Below, piece after piece: positions 53,341 to 64,000 of a DNA stretch of 64,000 nucleotides. This stretch comes from Beta vulgaris subsp. vulgaris (taxonomy: Eukaryota; Streptophyta; Magnoliopsida; Caryophyllales; Amaranthaceae): positions 37,660,543 through 37,724,542 of the forward strand of contig NC_079202.1 in assembly GCF_026745355.1 (NCBI RefSeq). Reading direction: 5' to 3'. Every line of letters begins with the position of its first letter. Position 1 is the stretch's first letter. The position numbers and the translations under genes are program-made. The notes beneath the pieces are model-generated. The model was not told the origin of the DNA. It saw only the letters and a program-made list of their open reading frames with translations, and searched no databases.

Positions 53341-53734
53341 TAAGGATGAAAATGGGTGATGGATGATCCATCACCCGCTTAACCCGGTATTTTAAATGGA
53401 TGAAAACCCGAATTTAAATGGATGGAAAGTGGGTGGTGGGTGAGAATTTTTTCATCCGTCACCCGATCCATCACCCGTTTAACATCCAACTCATTACCCA
53501 ATTATTAAATTTTACGTGTAAATTACTTGTATTGTATGTGTTTGATATAATTTTTTATATTATGTCACTAATTTCTTTTAAAAATATACTAAATATCATC
53601 ACCGGTTTAGCACCCGACCCACCCGTTTTACCCGATGGATGACGGATGGATGGATGCGGGTGGAGTAAACAATTGTGGGTGTTGGATGCGGGTGATGTTC
53701 CACCCGCCCCGAATCCGATCCATTTCCATCCCTA
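53341..53734. mobile_element. hAT MITE, TSD TTTATTTC
   Basis: Ends TAAGGATGAAAATGGGTGATG and GATCCATTTCCATCCCTA are imperfect inverted repeats. Flanked by the perfect 8-bp duplication TTTATTTC (53333-53340 and 53735-53742). The arms are rich in GGGTGATGGATG / CATCACCCG words. The duplicated octamer is part of the copia gag sequence, so this hAT also inserted into gag. Confidence 0.93.
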
Positions 53735-53742
53735 TTTATTTC

Positions 53743-53866
53743 CCTCTTTAATTGTTTCACCAAGTCCTTTGGCATCTAGTTGTAATTCAGCATATAACAC
53801 TCATAATAAATAGTTCTTTCCAGTAATATCAAGGGCAACAAATTCAATTTTTGCAAGGTTTGACAT
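53743..53866 (-). pseudogene. Copia gag N-terminal part
   Basis: The minus strand starts at ATG (53866): MSNLAKIEFVALDITGKNY, then after a stop LQLDAKGLGETIKEGN. This is the start of plant copia gag and the missing N-terminus of the piece at 47500-48083. The reading continues across the hAT site (KA) and then the LINE, with SQDK at 51046-51056. Confidence 0.8.
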
Positions 53867-54037
53867 AATTTACTGTATAATAAAACTCATACATAATAAT
53901 GCACGGGAGTATTTATTGCTATATAACTTATTTAAAGGAAGTCACATAACAACATTGACTTAACTTCCCGTATAACATAAAATCATAAAGTACGAGTGGT
54001 TAAGAACAAAAAGTACAAATGAAGTTTCCAAATCAAT

Positions 54038-55690
54038 TTATATGTTTGCAAACAATTTCTTGTAAACTACATTTGTTGTACTTGTACGCAAATCGTGTTC
54101 TTTATCAAACGAAAGGATCTTGAGACCTTTTTTGCTCGTAACTCTGGAAACAACAACATAAAATTGTCCATCGTTGAAAACAGGTCTCTGGAGATACATG
54201 CCTACATGAGACAGAGATTGTCCTTGACTTTTATTTCTAGTCATACAACCCAAACCATTAAAGGAAATCGTCGTCTCTGAAATCTAATAGGAAATTTAAT
54301 GGAATCACAGGGTTAGTGAATTCTTCAGATAAATACTTTTTCTCCAACCTTGCTTCCGGAAATAACAGTAGCTTCAATAACACGATTGCCTAATTGATTG
54401 AAAACTAATCTTGTGACATTACATTATCTAGATGTTTGATCAATATTCCTTAGAATCATAACTGGCACACCAAAATTTAATCGTATGCTATGATTCGGGA
54501 CCTCTCAGCATCTTATTATATTAAGGAATTAAGTGAAGTATCTTTCATGTACTCCGAAATTGCCTTCTTCTTTTCTTATAGCATCCGAACTCAAATATAA
54601 TTTCTCTTCACCAGGAATGGTAGATATAACATGATCATTGACTATCTGCACTATCTCATTTGTTGGCGCCAAACTAGCTCTTTCTTGGAAGTATTTAGAT
54701 TCTCAAATATGTGCTTGTGGTTTGGGTATGTGCTATCAATAATTGCTGAAATTGGATCTGCCCCAGGATCCATAAGGATATATTTTGCAACCTCAATTAC
54801 GGCTTCACCATCATTAGGACCCCCAACTTTTCCATCTCTTATGCTTAGTGTCCAATCTGAGAATTTGCGTAATTCAACAATAGCAAATTTCGAAGAACCT
54901 GCTTGTAGTCTCATATTGCGAGTTAGTCTTAAGACCTTACATGAACCCCACAAGTAAGAAGAAATAATGGTCATGAACACGATATCTTGCCTCGTTCCCT
55001 TTGTTACAACTGGTAATATCTGCCTGAGATCACCAACAAATACCAGGGCTTTATCACCAAAAGGTCGATGCAAGTTAGCCCTATCAACCGACTCATAATG
55101 TCCTTCAAACTACTATCAAGTGCTTCAAAACAATTTTTATGCATCATGGGTGCTTCATCCGAAATGATAAGTTTTGTCTTAAGAAGAAGAGCATCCAAAT
55201 CAAACCGTGGGCGAATACTAGCGCAAGTTGAATTCTCAGTTACATTCAAAGGGATACCAAATCTCGAATGAGTTGTTCTCCCTCATGGAGAGAGGAAAGA
55301 AGCAATTCCACTCGAAACTATCAGCAATACAATTTCTCCCATCTTCCTTATCGTAGCACAAGATGTCTTCCATACATATGTTTTACCCGTCCCTCCATAG
55401 CCGTAAATAAAAAGACGCCTCCTTCTTGACTCGACACAGCATCCATTACTTCTCGATAAATCCTCAACTACTCATCAGTTAAACCTTTATACAATTTGTC
55501 GTGTTCCAAGGTCATTTCTCTATGTCATACAAAAGCTCATTTGCTATGAGCTGTTTTGTCCTTCAAACATGATTTGTTCATCTGGAAAAAAGCATTTTAC
55601 TGAATCTACGTAAGCTGCTACCATTACTTTGGAACATGGTTTCAATGTCCGCGAATGTAAAAGCTTCAATTTGATCATCGGTAAGATGAT
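54038..55690 (-). pseudogene. Helitron RepHel, PIF1-like helicase part
   Basis: The minus strand reads LTDDQIEAFTFADIETMF, then FIYGYGGTGKTYVW (Walker A), GIASFLSP, HSRFGIPLNVTENSTCASI, IISDEAPMMHKNCFEALDSS (Walker B), GDLRQILPVVTKGTR, LRLTRNMRLQ, RAILAPTNEIV-like text and the C-terminal NKSQGQSLSHVGMYLQRPVF and GQFYVVVSRVTSKKGLK. This is a near-complete PIF1-family helicase of a Helitron, used in rolling-circle transposition. Many frame changes make it a pseudogene. It is cut off from its upstream part by the CACTA at 55691. Confidence 0.9.
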
Positions 55691-57195
55691 CACTAGTAGA
55701 ATAAATGCTTATTGTTGCGGTCATTAAGTGGCTTATTGCGGCAGTTCTGGCCGCGCAACAATTAAAGGGGCGGCAATAGGTAATTAATATATTGCTGCGA
55801 TTTTAAACCGCAATAATATTTGAACATATTGCTGCGATTTCTAGGTAAAACCGCAGCAATATAATTATTCTTTATTAAAAACGTATAACATATTGCTGCG
55901 GTTTTTGCTAAAAACCGCAGCAATAGCTTGGCCTATTGCTGCCGTTGTTGCCCAAAACCGCAGCAATAGGTCCAGGTACAGGTAAAAAAAATTTTTTTTT
56001 TGCATTTCGCAATTAAATTTGAAAGATTAAAACCATGCAACTAACCTAACAATACAAAAGATCAATTTAATCCAGGAGAATGGGTGGCTGGGTGGAAGGT
56101 TCGTGATGCAACAAAGGAAGATTTTCAAAGATTTGCAGATGCACAATTTCAAGTGCATGGTCGCGCATCGTTTGGTTGGGCTTACTGGACTTTCAAGAAT
56201 GTTAAAAATCACTGAAGTCTCTAGTGGATGATTCAAAATGGTTACATCACACTAAACAAGTAGACCATAAACTATTGACCAGAAATCAGACTGCAGTTTA
56301 TCAAATTCAATGAAAAATAATTACAAAAAAAATCCTAATACAAAATCTACATACAGATTAAAAAACGAAAAAAAAGACAAAAAAGGAAACGAAAAATAAA
56401 AAGGAAAAAAAGATATGTTCTCGTTTCTCGTGAAAACCCGTTGCGAGGATGGAGAACGACAAACGGTGAAGATGGAGCGTCAGTCGAAACCCGTTGATCG
56501 AAACATACTGGTCTATTCTCGAAGTGAACGACGAACGGTGGAGAGTGAGCAACTGTCGTCGAGGCGAGTGCCGAGTCGGTGCGAAGATGGAGATTAGCCT
56601 TAGGGCACCAGCGAGGTTGAAAATCTAGAATCGAGGATGCCGAATCCGGAACCCTCACAAATCAGAAACGACGACTTAAATTCCACCCCTAAATTCGTGG
56701 ATTTCATCGGAATACAGAGAGTGGGAGGAGAGAGAAACGACGTCGTGAAGCACGGTTAAGAGTGGGAGAGTGAGAGGAGAGAGAAACGGCGCCGGTGGAG
56801 GTTGGGGAGGAGAGGAAAGTTGAGAGAGAGGAAGGGAGATGAGAGAGAAGAGAAGTGGAGAGGAAGGGAGATGAGAGGTTGGGAGTTGGGACTCAACGAA
56901 AGTGAAGAGGGAGGAAGGGAGATGTAAAGAGGAAGGAGAGATAGACAACAGCGCCCATTAAGTATTAAGAAAATGCTAATGACCCTAATGATGCGGTTTT
57001 GAGAAGGAACCGCAGCAATATGTTCGGTCTAATAGTCAAAAGATTTTCAAAAAAATTCGTTAAAACCATATTGCTGCGGTTTTCGGCCGAAATCGCAGCA
57101 ATATGGTTATTTTATATATATATATATATATTTTTTTTACGTGATATATTTGCGTATGGGTAAAACCGCATCAATAAGCCATTATTCTACTAGTG
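55691..57195. mobile_element. Second CACTA element of the TTGCTGCGG family
   Basis: Ends CACTAGTAGAATAAATGC and CATTATTCTACTAGTG match the element at 5649-7104. Palindromes of TATTGCTGCGGTTTT type fill both subterminal regions. The interior has a GC/GA-rich block (56400-56960) like its relative. The left 3 bases are GAT and the right ATG, so a clean 3-bp duplication is not seen. It is inserted in the Helitron helicase gene. Confidence 0.88.
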
Positions 57196-57316
57196 ATGGA
57201 GACTGTGAATACATAAATTAGATGGAGGTAGTAATACATATTTAGTGTACACATTGTTTAAAAATATCTTATTATTTATATAACAATGTTATCAAAGTGG
57301 TTTACTGTTATTTTTT

Positions 57317-57599
57317 GGAAAAATTGTTTTTAATAAGTCAACCTTTGCTTGATCTTCTTAAAATAAGTCAATCTCTTAATCACCATAGAATAAGTTAACC
57401 TTGTAGTTACTTATGCTATAAATGAGTTAATGATGTTGAAATCATGATACGTGTCACATTTAATAGGATGACATTGTGATTTAACTCGTTTATAGTAAAA
57501 GTAGATACAAGGTTAATTTATTCGTAGTTAATCGAAAAGTTGACTTATTTTAAGAAAAACGTGCAAATTAAAGGTTAACTTATTAAAAATAAATTTTCC
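57317..57599. mobile_element. MULE-type MITE, TSD TTATTTTTT
   Basis: Ends GGAAAAATTGTTTTTAATAA and TTATTAAAAATAAATTTTCC form an imperfect ~30 bp inverted repeat, with AAGTCAACCTTTG / AAAGGTTAACTT just inside. A 9-bp duplication, TTATTTTTT, flanks it (57308-57316 and 57600-57608); its low complexity weakens that evidence a little. Size 283 bp. Confidence 0.8.
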
Positions 57600-57609
57600 T
57601 TATTTTTTT

Positions 57610-57955
57610 GAAAAGCACGCTGCTTGTATAGAATGTCATCAGATAGTAACCGCCAAGTTTTCCACCAAATATCCTTTGGCTTCGACAAACTCCCAGATAA
57701 CATAAATGGAGAACAAATGTATTAGGTAGCGCCTTGATTCGCTAAAACTTGCTTATGTGATTGCGTAAACGTATTCCTTATCATCTTTAAGTAACCCACT
57801 TGTGTAGCAAGCTTCGTTGAATAGATACACTACACCATCAACTGTTCTAATATCTTCGTAGCATGTTACGCCTTTTACAAAATTGAGCAAAGTTCTAAGA
57901 TTGAAATTTTCTCCAAATCCTGGTGTGATGTGGTATATTTTAGACCCGGTATTTT
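57610..57955 (-). pseudogene. Helitron RepHel, upstream segment
   Basis: The minus strand reads YHITPGFGENFNLRTLLNFV, then KGVTCYEDIRTVDGVVYLF and EACYTSGLLKDDKEYVYAI, a segment that precedes the helicase domain in Helitron proteins. It is followed by a stop and ESRRYLIHLFSIYVIWEF. The gap to 55690 holds a MULE MITE and a CACTA element. Sequence upstream of 57955 is not recognisable as Rep. Confidence 0.8.
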
Positions 57956-58142
57956 TTTAGGTGGACCCATGCAAAATGCCCGGGAATTTTTTTGTCCAAT
58001 AAGAACTTTATATTCCAACATTAATGAATACACAAAATATTTCATATTGCGTCAAAAGTTGATAAACTATAAGATAATAAATTGAATAATTAACCTCCAT
58101 GCTATTTACCGCCTGTATCTACCATATATTGCCAGAATTTAA

Positions 58143-58535
58143 ATGGTATTTTTTTTATTCTTTCTCCCTCCTCTAGTACTTTTTCCTCCATTATCCCCAC
58201 CACCATCCCCAGCACCACCACCCCTCCCTTGCAACCCCGCCGCACCCCCACCCCAGCCCTCACCAACAACCCTCACCTTTCAACCCATTCGTCTGCCCCT
58301 TTCCCTCTACCTCGCTCCCCACCTCATTTGCCCCTCCTCCCTTTCCTCTCCTTCGTCCTTGTCCCCCCCCCCCACCACACAGCCCCAAGCCCTACTTCGC
58401 ATCCCCCACACAACTTGCAACCTAGCCCCCTAACCCCCTCCCCGCTTGCGCTTCCCCCGGCAGCCCCTCCCCTCGCCTCCTTCCCTCACGTTTCCCCTTG
58501 TAGACACCTCCCCCACACAATCCCCCACCCTTTAA
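58143..58535. repeat. C-rich low-complexity tract
   Basis: CCACCACC, CCCTCC and CCCCAC words dominate, including a run of nine or ten C near 58365. Pro/Ser-rich frames on the plus strand are artefacts. Complementary in composition to the G-rich tract at 381-565 and similar to the C-rich arm of the foldback MULE at 16320. Confidence 0.65.
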
Positions 58536-58611
58536 TATGTTATGATACTTAATTGCATTAGAACATGATGTGATGATATATATATAACTACTGAAATAAA
58601 TTAAACAAATA

Positions 58612-58870
58612 CTTCCTCTGCTTCAAAATAGTTGCACCGTTTGCTTTTTTACGTTTGCTAAGACGCTTTTTTGAACGTTAATATCTATAATTGCGTATAA
58701 GTCAAAATTATAAAAATTTGATATTTAAAATCCTCGTATTGAGACGAATTTAACAAGATCCCACTTGACTATGTTTTTTTATTATATAATGATAAGAGAA
58801 GGCTTGTTGAAGTTGGTTCATGAATAGTGACCAAATGCCAAATGGTGCAACTATTTTGAAACGGAGGAAG
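58612..58870. mobile_element. Stowaway-like MITE
   Basis: Ends CTTCCTCTGCTTCAAAATAG and CTATTTTGAAACGGAGGAAG form inverted repeats extending through TTGCACC / GGTGCAA. TA flanks both sides (58610-58611, 58871-58872). Size 259 bp, the same size as the Stowaway at 20048 but with a different interior. Confidence 0.9.
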
Positions 58871-58872
58871 TA

Positions 58873-60299
58873 TGAATGAAAGTTAAAAGATTATATGCGT
58901 TTATGAATTAGTTGATGTCTTAATGATTTGCTTTAGTGGTTTTAAAGTTTGTTACTGACTTGCGAGGTAATTTCATTTTGGAAATTTACACTCGTACAGG
59001 TTGCACGCAAAATTCATTTTTCTTATTTTTTTTAAAAACTATCGAAGATGTACTTAATTATATTGGTTGTTTTAAGTTCTTGATGCTATTAAGTCTAAAC
59101 TCTAAAATTATAGATATAATTAATGCAGAATAAGGAAACTCATAGACTGCTATATGAAAACGTTGAGGTTTTTCGACACCAGACGACCAAATGAATAGAT
59201 TTTGGACATCATATGTGAATTTGTACTCTGACAATAGTTTAATTCAAAATTGCCCTTTGGCATAGTAATATTATTGCTTATTTCTAACCATCAATATATT
59301 CCATTATTAATTTCAAATGACCATTTTTGAAATTAAAAATGTTAGTTTTTATTTGTACAGACAGTTGTAGCAAAAAAAAAACAAATTAAAGTTAATGAAC
59401 CATTTTTTCAAGATAAAATAAAACAAACTACCTATTTTTCAGTTAACTAAACCAAATTATCATTCATGTAAAACCTAATTTCAAGATTAAACTAAATACA
59501 TATTGTAGGCATGTTTTTCTTTCGCCTACGCGGGATGACCGCGTATTAGATTTGACTACCCCATTGTAAATGTTTATTGTATTCAAAACGTTTTCAAATA
59601 ACCAACAATAGGATGAATTATAAAACTAATTGGATATTGGGAAATTTCAAGGACAAAATAGGGACTTATCCAAGTATATTTTCCTGTATAGACTCTGTAG
59701 ATGGTCAAAACGAATCATAGATTGATTTTGGGGTGAGGGTACAACACAGTCAGGAACCATGTTGCACATTGCTAGCCTCTACTAAATATCGATTCATGTC
59801 AATGTTTATGCAAAAGAATAACCAAATAATGTTTTAAGCACCCTAAAAATAATTAATCTAGTTTGGTTCTAGAAACGCATAAAAGACTATTAGGTTATTA
59901 TGCAGTCAAATTACAGGGAGCCTAGTAGGTTGTCCAAATTAATCTAATTAATGTTAGAATTATTTTTTAGGTCTTTGATTAGCAAAAATAACATGCGTGT
60001 GATGAAAGCCATAAAGCAGGACAATCATATAATATGCATAGAATGACCAGGCAGACATATAATAATAACTAAAAATAAGAAAAAAGTTTAGAATATATGT
60101 AGAACGATTTTTATATTAAAGATCTACATCAGGAAAGAAAACAGCTAGTAACTTCAATTTAAAAATAAACAATTTATTTAAAGACCCTCAGGATTATATC
60201 GTGGCTTGGTTCTGCGAGATTGACAACCTTCGGGACGAGCAATCCTGAAAAAGATTGACAACCCAGTTAAAAGCTTACATGTGGCACGAGTTTTGAAAA
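58873..60299. other. AT-rich intergenic sequence, no gene seen
   Basis: Only short frames without domains occur. No element termini were found. Confidence 0.4.
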
Positions 60300-60530
60300 A
60301 GATAAAGAAGAAACTCCGCGTCTCATGCAGAATCCTGCGCTTGACGCAAGACTCTAAATGAGTTAGAAATCCACGTGTTAGGTGCAGATTAGTGCACCTT
60401 GCACAGGTGGGCAGAGCTGCGCCTCATGCACAGACATGCGCCAGGTAGAAGGCCCTGCTCCCGGCGTAGGTTGGTGCGCTAGACGCACCAGCCTGGCTCC
60501 TGACGTGCCTTTGCCAAAAACCCGTTGTCA
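60300..60530. repeat. GCGC-rich short repeat cluster
   Basis: Contains TGCGCC, CTTGACGCA, GCGCTAGACGCA and CCTGGC words, like the cluster at 4980-5110. The 60-codon frame here is an artefact of composition. Probably part of a dispersed retroelement-derived repeat. Confidence 0.5.
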
Positions 60531-61242
60531 AACATTTCTTTTATCCTTTAATCTGAAGACCTAATTTTACGGGATAAAACCTTATTTTAACTATAAAAAG
60601 TATCTTTTAAAAATATTCATTTATTAAAATAAATCAATTAATTATTGTTAAACAAAAGATTGGAATTTCAAAGTATTGGGCTCAAAATACAATTAATTAT
60701 CATGAATTAGGGCTTTAAAAAAGGAATTTCTTTTCGAAATGGTTTTGAATGGCTTTTCAGACTGCTCTACCCTTGTGTCAGACCAATTAAGACCATGATA
60801 TGTTTCATCATCGGATCCTTAAATGGGGAGACACGATTATGTGTCTACACTTACTGCCTTTTTTATAGCTTAAATAAGTTTACATTGTAATTGACAATGT
60901 CAAATACAATTTTTTTTAATGTTACTTCGGTCATATAATTAACTTTTAAAAAATATAATAAAGAAATCTATATAAAATAATATGTTCATGTGGAGAATTT
61001 TGTATGTAGCATTTATATAATGTTTGCAAATATATTGATTTATATGCAAATATATGGCATAAAATATAATTACAAATACCTTGATTTATATGCTTATAGT
61101 TTAAAAAAATTAGCATTCAAGAGTATTTGTGAAGCATATCTAGATTATATTAACCCTAAATTTGAATAACAACACCGTGAATAATTCGGTATAAGTCTAA
61201 TATTATTCTCCATATGAATAATAATGTTGTTATTAGAAAACG
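60531..61242. other. AT-rich sequence before the LINE
   Basis: No gene is seen. The ATGGGGAGACACGATTATGTG text near 60822 may be a retroelement remnant, but no boundary is visible. Confidence 0.3.
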
Positions 61243-61299
61243 ATGTCTAGAGAGAGAATCTCCTCCTTCTCTATGGAATCCTAAAATTTTACTGTTCCA

Positions 61300-62507
61300 T
61301 TGATTGTGTCCTCAAAGAAATCTGGAGCTATGGCAAAAGGGCATAAGAAGGGGAATGGTAGACATAAGGCTAAAATTCCGATTCAGGTGGTGAAAAAACA
61401 TCAAACAATTGATGCAAACAAACAAAAAAATGTGAATGAAATTAAAGATGTTGCTGCGTTGAGTTGGACTTCAGAGGAGGAGAAATTGTATGAAGCTTCT
61501 GCTGCATCAGCCGATATTAATGCTTCGACTATGGATCGTGCTGAATTTGAAGCGGTGAAAAGTCAAATTGCGAATTGGATTGAATCAATTAGAACTCCAT
61601 TGAGAAAATCCATGGTAATATGAATAAGACGAATCCATCCCCCCACCCAATGGAACAATTGGCGAGGAATGCTGGTAATCCCCAAACCTGGAGACAAAAT
61701 TTATTTGAAAGAATTCTTGAGGAAGGTCTTGATATTTCTAGTGCTGTTAATGGTGAAAATAGTAGTGATAAGGACAATGTTTTGACTATTGCCTCTGATG
61801 ACATTAAGGAAAAGGTGGAATACTAGGAATCGGCTATGGTGTGTTATGTTCTAGGTATTAAACCTCCTTACAAGATTATTAATGGATTTATTAGGTGTAT
61901 GTAGGAGAAATATGACATATATAGAATTACAATGGGTGTTAGGGGCATTTTTGTGGTTAGATTTCGAAGTAAGGAGGGAAAACAAAAGGCCATGGATGTT
62001 GGACCTTTAATGTTTGATCGGAAACTTGTGATTATGAAAAGTTGGGTAGCTGATATTGATTTACATGTTGAAGAGGTTAAAATTGTTCCTACTTGGGTGA
62101 AGCTACCTTGCTTGCCTTTGAAGTATTGGGGCAAGGGCACACTGAATAAGATTGTGAGTTTGATCGGAAAGCCAATAAGAACTGAGAGAGAAACTGCTCA
62201 AAAGGATATCATTGAATATGCTCGTGTCTTAGTTGAGGTTTCTATTGAGAAGAAATTTCCTAAGGAAATCTCATTTATGAATGAAAATGGTGTTCTTATA
62301 AAGCAACAGGTGATCTTTGAGTGTAAGCCTATTATTTGTGGAGATTGTGGCGGGATAGGGCATACACAAGAAGAATGCAGACGTAACAAGTATGAGGTGG
62401 CTATTAGGAAGATCAAACCGAAACAGGTGTGGGTTGCTAAGGAAGTAGCGAAACATGTTGCTTCAGTTCAAATTCCTGCTGTTATAGAGGGTAATATGAC
62501 TGATTAG
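61300..62507 (+). pseudogene. LINE ORF1 (DUF4283, CCHC zinc knuckle)
   Basis: Starts with a Lys-rich segment (MAKGHKKGNGRHKAKIP), reaches a stop at 61621 and continues in another frame (NPQTWRQNLFERILEEGLDI). From 61932, GIFVVRFRSKEGKQKAMDVG, RKLVIMKSWVADIDL and WVKLPCLPLKYWGKGTLNKI form the DUF4283 RNA-binding-like domain. CGDCGGIGHTQEEC is the CCHC knuckle. At least two stops/frame changes are present. In the family this protein coats the element RNA. Confidence 0.85.
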
Positions 62508-62649
62508 GAGACAGAGGTGGTTGTTATTCAAATATCTCATCAGCAGTGTAAGAGTGTGGTATCAGGGTTGGAAAAGGACCCTTTTCAGGGTACCATGGAA
62601 GCTGCACCTCCAATATTCAATGTACCTGGAGGTAGAGAGGAGGTCATTC

Positions 62650-64000
62650 CTCCTAATGGATAAGCTTGGTTTCTGGAATGTTAGGGGTCTAAATAGTCCT
62701 TTAAAACATGGAGATATTAAATGGTGTTTTAATCATTATAATATTGCACTATTTAGACTCCCAGAAAGAAGGGTGAAACCTTTGAATTTTCAAAAGGTTT
62801 TCCCTAAGATATGCAATGGGTGGTACGTTGTTACTAATTAGTCTCATCATCAAGGGGCTAGGATATGGATTGTCTGGCTGGTTAATGTTTTTTCTATGAA
62901 AATATGGGGATCTTCTATGCAACATATACACTGTATTGTGGAGCATAGGCCTACTAGGAAGAGTTTTGCTCTTACAGTGGTCTATGGTTCAAATGAAGTA
63001 GATGAAAGAAAGAATCTATGGAAGGATCTATATGATATTAGTGGTAGTATCACAGGTGCTTGGGTGGTGTTAGGAGATTTTAACGATGTACTTAACATTG
63101 GTGAATGAATAGGCTCATCTATTACTTTGGAAGAGGTGACAGATTTTAGGCAATGCTTGAGGAATAGTTGCCTGCAAGAGATGGAGACTTATGGTCCAAG
63201 ATTTACTTGGTCAAACAAACAGGAGGGCAAAAACAGGGTTTTCTCTAAAATGGATAGGGTATTTTGTAATTAGAAATGGTTGGACATGGTTCCAGATTGT
63301 TGTGCTTCTTTCCTGCCAGAAGGAATTTATGATCATTGTTCGTGCTTAATCAAGATTGAACAAGATGTGGTGAGACACAACATACCATTCAAGTTCTGCA
63401 ATATGTGGACTCTCTCTGAAGATTTTATATGATTGTGCAGCAGGCTTGGCAGTGTAATGTAGTGGGTGTGCCTATGTTTAGAGTTATTAAGAGACTGAAA
63501 GCTTTGAAAAAGGGGAGTTAAGGAAGTAGAATAAAAACCAATTTTCAGATATTGAAAATGAAGCTAGCTTAGCTTTGACTAGGCCTGTGGCTATTCAGCA
63601 GCAGATTTATTTGAATCCTATGGATGTAGATTTGCATATTCAAGAATCTAAAGCTAAAGAAGAGTATTCTAAGCTAAATAAGGCTAGAATGTGTTTTCTG
63701 CACCAAAAAGTTAAACAAGGTTGGATAAAAGGAGGGGATGAAATTTCATCATATTTCTATGCCTGGTTAAAGAAGAGGAGGTCCCATAATCATGTCTACA
63801 AAATTAAAAATCTTGCTGGTGTTTGGCAAGATACTGCTCATGGAATTGAGACTGCATTCATGGAATTTTATACAGATCTTCTTGGGACTAATTATAATAC
63901 ACATGCTCATGTTAGCAAGAGGGTGGTTGTTGAAGGCCCTTTGGTGTCTGAAAGTCAACAAAGGGAGTTGTGTATTATGTTCACAGGGGAAGATGTAAAA
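62650..64000 (+). pseudogene. LINE ORF2, endonuclease part, truncated by the window edge
   Basis: The frame begins LGFWNVRGLNSPLKHGDI (first motif of the EEP endonuclease) and continues LPERRVKPLNF (catalytic Glu region). A later frame has HCIVEHRPTRKSFALTVVYG, WVVLGDFNDVLN (GDFN motif), RFTWSNKQEGKNRVFSKMDR and YDHCSCLI in place of the usual SDHC. Stops interrupt it at about 62839, 63106 and beyond. Near 63700 KQGWIKGGDEISSYFYAWL is the linker before RT. The enzyme nicks target DNA to prime reverse transcription. Confidence 0.85.

Larger units (their letters stand above)
61243..64000 (+). mobile_element. L1-like LINE, continues beyond the window
   Basis: The plus-strand order is ORF1 (DUF4283 and CCHC knuckle), then ORF2 endonuclease, then the linker leading to RT, which would lie past 64000. 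The 5' boundary near the AGAGAGAGAATCTCC text at 61250 is approximate. Frame breaks occur throughout, so this copy is inactive. It belongs to a different region of the LINE than the 51057-53327 copy, so the two cannot be compared directly here. Confidence 0.85.

Noticed and set aside
58143..58552. Proline-rich (extensin-like) frames
   Set aside because: C-rich low complexity without signal peptide or Ser-Pro4 regularity; two frames are open equally.

Overview
This window is nuclear DNA from a flowering plant, most likely a eudicot. It is AT-rich and dominated by transposable elements. The evidence is plant-type Ty1/copia, L1-like LINE, CACTA, hAT, MULE, Helitron and Stowaway elements, many with readable target-site duplications (TSDs), plus a plant-style split host gene with large repeat-filled introns. 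The species is not identified; an affinity to Caryophyllales is only a weak impression.

The one apparently intact host gene is on the minus strand at 17886-35568. Seven exons join in frame with good splice sites into a predicted 601-residue MINDY-3/4 (FAM188-type) deubiquitinase. It carries an N-terminal ubiquitin-interacting motif, catalytic Cys150 with oxyanion Gln144, His400, and a degenerate EF-hand-like loop. Coding sequence is about 1.8 kb of a 17.7 kb gene; introns 1, 2, 3 and 5 are each about 3.6-4.0 kb and filled with hAT, Stowaway and other elements.

1-10 kb: remnant of a CACTA end (to 771), diverged direct repeats, a ~950 bp long inverted repeat (3127-4081), LTR-like sequence, a complete 1.46 kb CACTA element (5649-7104) and an hAT MITE (7999-8559). 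10-17.2 kb: a MULE-like repeat is split by a 4.5 kb copia element (10931-15436, TSD AAAAG) that itself holds an hAT MITE (12196-12782), followed by a 1.1 kb foldback MULE with telomere-like repeats (16094-17189). 17.5-35.9 kb: the MINDY gene and its intronic elements, including a decayed autonomous hAT (32554-34945). 35.9-41.2 kb: MITEs, four short Helitron-like elements or fragments nearby, and a decayed copia pol. 42.0-47.2 kb: a 5.2 kb CACTA element with TSD CAT that has captured a multi-exon piece of a KUP/HAK potassium-transporter gene. 47.5-53.9 kb: a copia gag gene broken by successive insertions (an LTR-type element carrying a SAUR gene fragment, a LINE and an hAT MITE). 54.0-58.0 kb: a Helitron RepHel helicase pseudogene split by a second CACTA. 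58-64 kb: low-complexity sequence, a Stowaway element and an L1-like LINE running off the right edge.

I found no CRISPR array, rRNA gene or convincing functional tRNA gene. The most unusual content is the host-gene capture (KUP in CACTA, SAUR in an LTR-type element), the foldback elements, and a group of hAT MITEs with related ends but different simple-sequence interiors.
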